Shown here: piece by piece, positions 62,027 through 64,000 of the stretch
Numbering within the stretch: the stretch's first letter is position 1
How the letters are laid out: the number at the start of each line of letters is the position of its first letter
From: Lingula anatina
Lineage: Eukaryota; Brachiopoda; Lingulata; Lingulida; Lingulidae
Direction of reading: 5' to 3'
Assembly (NCBI RefSeq): GCF_001039355.2
Contig: NW_019775622.1
Coordinates: 62,001-126,000 of the forward strand
Length of the DNA: 64,000 nucleotides
Position numbers and translations under genes: made by a program
The notes under the pieces: generated by a model
The model's input: the letters and a program-made list of their open reading frames with translations, nothing else
The model's database searches: none
Told to the model about the DNA's origin: nothing

Positions 62027-63926
62027 ATGATAGCTTTAACATTCCAAACCATGAGTTTGTACTGGTTAACTTGGTTAAGTATTGTGTTTATAACAACACC
62101 ATTCACTGCTGTTGGAGGCAGTAACTTCACCTCAACTGAGAACACTAACTTAACTGTAACTTCGTTGGCTTCACCATCAGTTAATGAGTCTTATTCTTCT
62201 TCGCTGACAACTGCGCCTCTGGAAAGTGTGACTAACACTACCATGGCAACAACAAGTACTGATAACAGTAAACAGACCAGTCAACAAATGCCAACAACAA
62301 CAACAACAACAATGGCTAACAGTACTGCCACAACTGCTTCAACTCCGAGTGAGAATGCTGTGAATCAGACTGTAACCATGGCAACAGAGTTGTCAACAAC
62401 AACTACAGGAAAGACAGCTGTCACCACCACCTCGTCTACCATACCTATCACAAGGGAAGCTGCAGGCATCAGCACAACTCAAGGAAACGTGGCAGTAGTG
62501 ACCGTGAATAATTTGACAGCAACAACTAATTCCACAGACACTTCTTTATTAAGTACAACTGTTTCATATTCCATAACAACAGCAACTACAAAAACAACTG
62601 TGTTGTCACCAAAAAGTTCAACAGTAACATTGCCTACAGAAACTTCTACTTTAAATACAACAACAACAATAACAACAACAACTTTGCCACCAACTTCATC
62701 TTCAGGTGCGACAACAACAGCAATACCTATAACTGTGCCTGTGACACCCACAGATATTACAACCCCAACAACTAATATAACTACAGGTACTCCTACCAGT
62801 ACCTCTTCTTCACCTACAACATCTTCATCTTCATCTTCAAGTTCTACAGTAATGACAACATTGTCATTAACAACAATTTCAGATACAAATATTACTAGGC
62901 CTTCAACAACAGTGACATCACCTATAACTACAATAACAACAACAGCACCTACAACTATGACAGCAACAACAGCACCACCTATTACTACAACAGCAACATT
63001 ACCTACAACTATGACACTAACAACAACAACATTACCTACAACTATGACTAGTTCATCCACAACAACAACATCATCATCAACTTCCTCTACAACGACAGTA
63101 TCATCAACAACCAGTACACCAGGATCAACAACCAGTACCCCAGGGTCAACAGCCAGTACCCAGGGGTCATCTACCCAGTCTTCCAGTACTCCAATACTCA
63201 CCACCAGTCTCCCAGTTAGTAGCACAGAGAGTAATGCCACCATAGTCAAAGCACAGACAGGTAAGAGAATTTTGAACCTATTTGTAAGTATTTTTATGAA
63301 GTGAATATAGTCTTTAAAATTTAAATGTGAAATTTTTGTTAAAGTGAAATTTTTATGCCTGTAGATTAGACTTTTATACCTGTTTGTAAGTATTTTGTAA
63401 AGTGATGATAATCTTTCAAATTTAAAGGTGATATATTTGTTAAAGTGAATTTCTTATGCCTATAGATTAGATGGAATTTTTATGACTGCTTGAGACATGG
63501 CAAGTTAACTGTGCATTGCATTTCTTAGACATGTTCTGCAATTAATGACATCACATTATTGAAATGTGAATGACTTATTTTATAGTATTTTCCACACAGG
63601 TGTAGCAGAAATGCCTTTTAAAAATAAACATTGTCAGGTATTTCTGCTACACTTATTGAATACAATAATTCCATTCAAAAGAGCTGGAATTGATTGTAAT
63701 AAATTATATAAACATTCTTTATTGTAAGTCTTTATTGTAAATCATCTGGCTAAATGTGTCTTGTGAACAATTTTCTCCAGGCTTGTCCCCAGAGATGACA
63801 GCAGTTGTGATATCAGTCCCTGTGGTGGTAGTATTGATAGGAGTGGTAACGGCAGGTGTCCTGTACATAATTTGCTGTAGGAGGCGGAGATATCGAGATG
63901 TAGGTAGACATCTACGGCTGGTGTAG
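62027..63926 (+). CDS. mucin-like Thr/Ser-rich type I membrane protein
   Basis: Two exons, 62027-63260 and 63781-63926, joined in phase 1 (ACAG|GTAAGA and TTCTCCAG), give 459 residues from the chosen start. The N-terminus MIALTFQTMSLYWLTWLSIV followed by FITTPFTAVGG is a signal peptide with likely cleavage near VGG. The ectodomain of about 375 residues is mostly Thr, Ser and Pro, with at least ten N-glycosylation sequons (NFTS, NLTV, NESY, NTTM, NSTA, NQTV and others). A 7-residue tandem repeat (TSTPGST, three copies) lies near 63110-63165. Exon 2 encodes a hydrophobic span (AVVISVPVVVVLIGVVTAGV, then LYII), a CC pair, a basic stop-transfer RRRRYR and a short tail ending RHLRLV. This is the layout of a small membrane mucin or a heavily O-glycosylated adhesion stalk. 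Earlier in-frame ATGs at 61934 and 62009 exist; 62027 gives the best signal peptide. Not assigned to a named family. Confidence 0.75.
63110..63165 (+). repeat. 21-bp coding tandem repeat in the mucin-like gene
   Basis: Three near-identical units like ACCAGTACCCCAGGGTCAAC plus A encode TSTPGST repeats. Such tracts usually vary in copy number between individuals. Confidence 0.8.
63279..63473. repeat. tandem duplication (about 100 bp x2) in the mucin intron
   Basis: 63279-63371 and 63379-63473 share TTTGTAAGTATTTT at the start and TTATGCCTGTAGATTAGA-type text at the end, with scattered differences. The remaining intron to 63780 contains the hairpin at 63600-63651. Confidence 0.8.
63600..63651. 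repeat. short near-perfect hairpin
   Basis: Arms GTGTAGCAGAAATGCCT and AGGTATTTCTGCTACAC pair over 17 bases with one mismatch, around an 18-base loop. Lies in the intron of the mucin-like gene. Confidence 0.85.
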
Positions 63927-64000
63927 CTGAGATCATTATAGAGTGTACTTGTGAAAATTGTCACCAACTGTATTTTATTGAAATGGAATCTTATATGGAT
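63927..64000 (+). other. start of the mucin-like gene's 3' UTR
   Basis: Follows the TAG stop at 63924-63926 to the window edge; no poly(A) signal is reached. Confidence 0.5.

Noticed and set aside
62479-63249. 256-codon open frame on the minus strand, Val-rich
   Set aside because: It is the mirror of the ACA/ACT repeat-rich mucin exon on the plus strand; it has no family resemblance and the plus strand has the signal peptide and spliced membrane exon.

Overview
This is animal nuclear DNA. Genes are split by GT/AG introns, the base composition is AT-rich, and there are many microsatellites, foldback repeats and one 163-base assembly gap (N, 19155-19317). The protein set is metazoan: a Tec/Btk tyrosine kinase, Mediator subunit MED7, ACSF2, a FAXDC2-type hydroxylase, a ROCO protein with a CARD, a potato-inhibitor-I protease inhibitor and a mucin-like membrane protein. 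Large introns, lineage-specific ROCO/CARD architecture and a eglin-like inhibitor fit a marine invertebrate, perhaps a lophotrochozoan such as a brachiopod or mollusc. The species cannot be fixed from the sequence alone.

Layout. 1412-5128 (+): a two-exon ROCO gene (LRR, Roc GTPase, COR, then a separate CARD exon), followed by decayed duplicate copies of the CARD end. 6143-8214 (-): the first four coding exons of ACSF2; the rest is not visible, so the ROCO gene is either nested in ACSF2 intron 4 or marks a broken gene. 10708-11706 (+): complete two-exon MED7. 13270-16204 (-): complete six-exon FAXDC2-like gene. 18241-51941 (+): a Tec/Btk-family kinase. Sixteen coding exons join in frame to give 660 residues (PH, BTK zinc motif, SH3, SH2, kinase), with several candidate alternative first exons. 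55706-56528 (-): a small potato-I inhibitor of 66 residues. 62027-63926 (+): a Thr/Ser-rich, N-glycosylated type I membrane protein.

The gene order alternates strands. ACSF2 and MED7 are head to head, as are FAXDC2 and Tec. MED7 and FAXDC2 are tail to tail, as are Tec and the inhibitor, whose candidate poly(A) signals lie only about 40 bases apart. I see no functional cluster; the genes look like unrelated neighbours. The non-genic space is dominated by a family of short TA-flanked foldback elements (MITE-like) with termini like TAAGACCCCATTCCC. Eight copies are recognisable. One sits exactly at a splice donor of the Tec gene and appears to have rebuilt the donor from its own terminus.

The most notable items are that MITE-made splice donor, the duplicated CARD exon end, a partial duplication of the Tec catalytic exon inside the following intron, and the multiple phase-compatible first exons of the Tec gene. 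Exon boundaries were read by eye from splice consensus, reading phase and family similarity. No search or transcript data were available.
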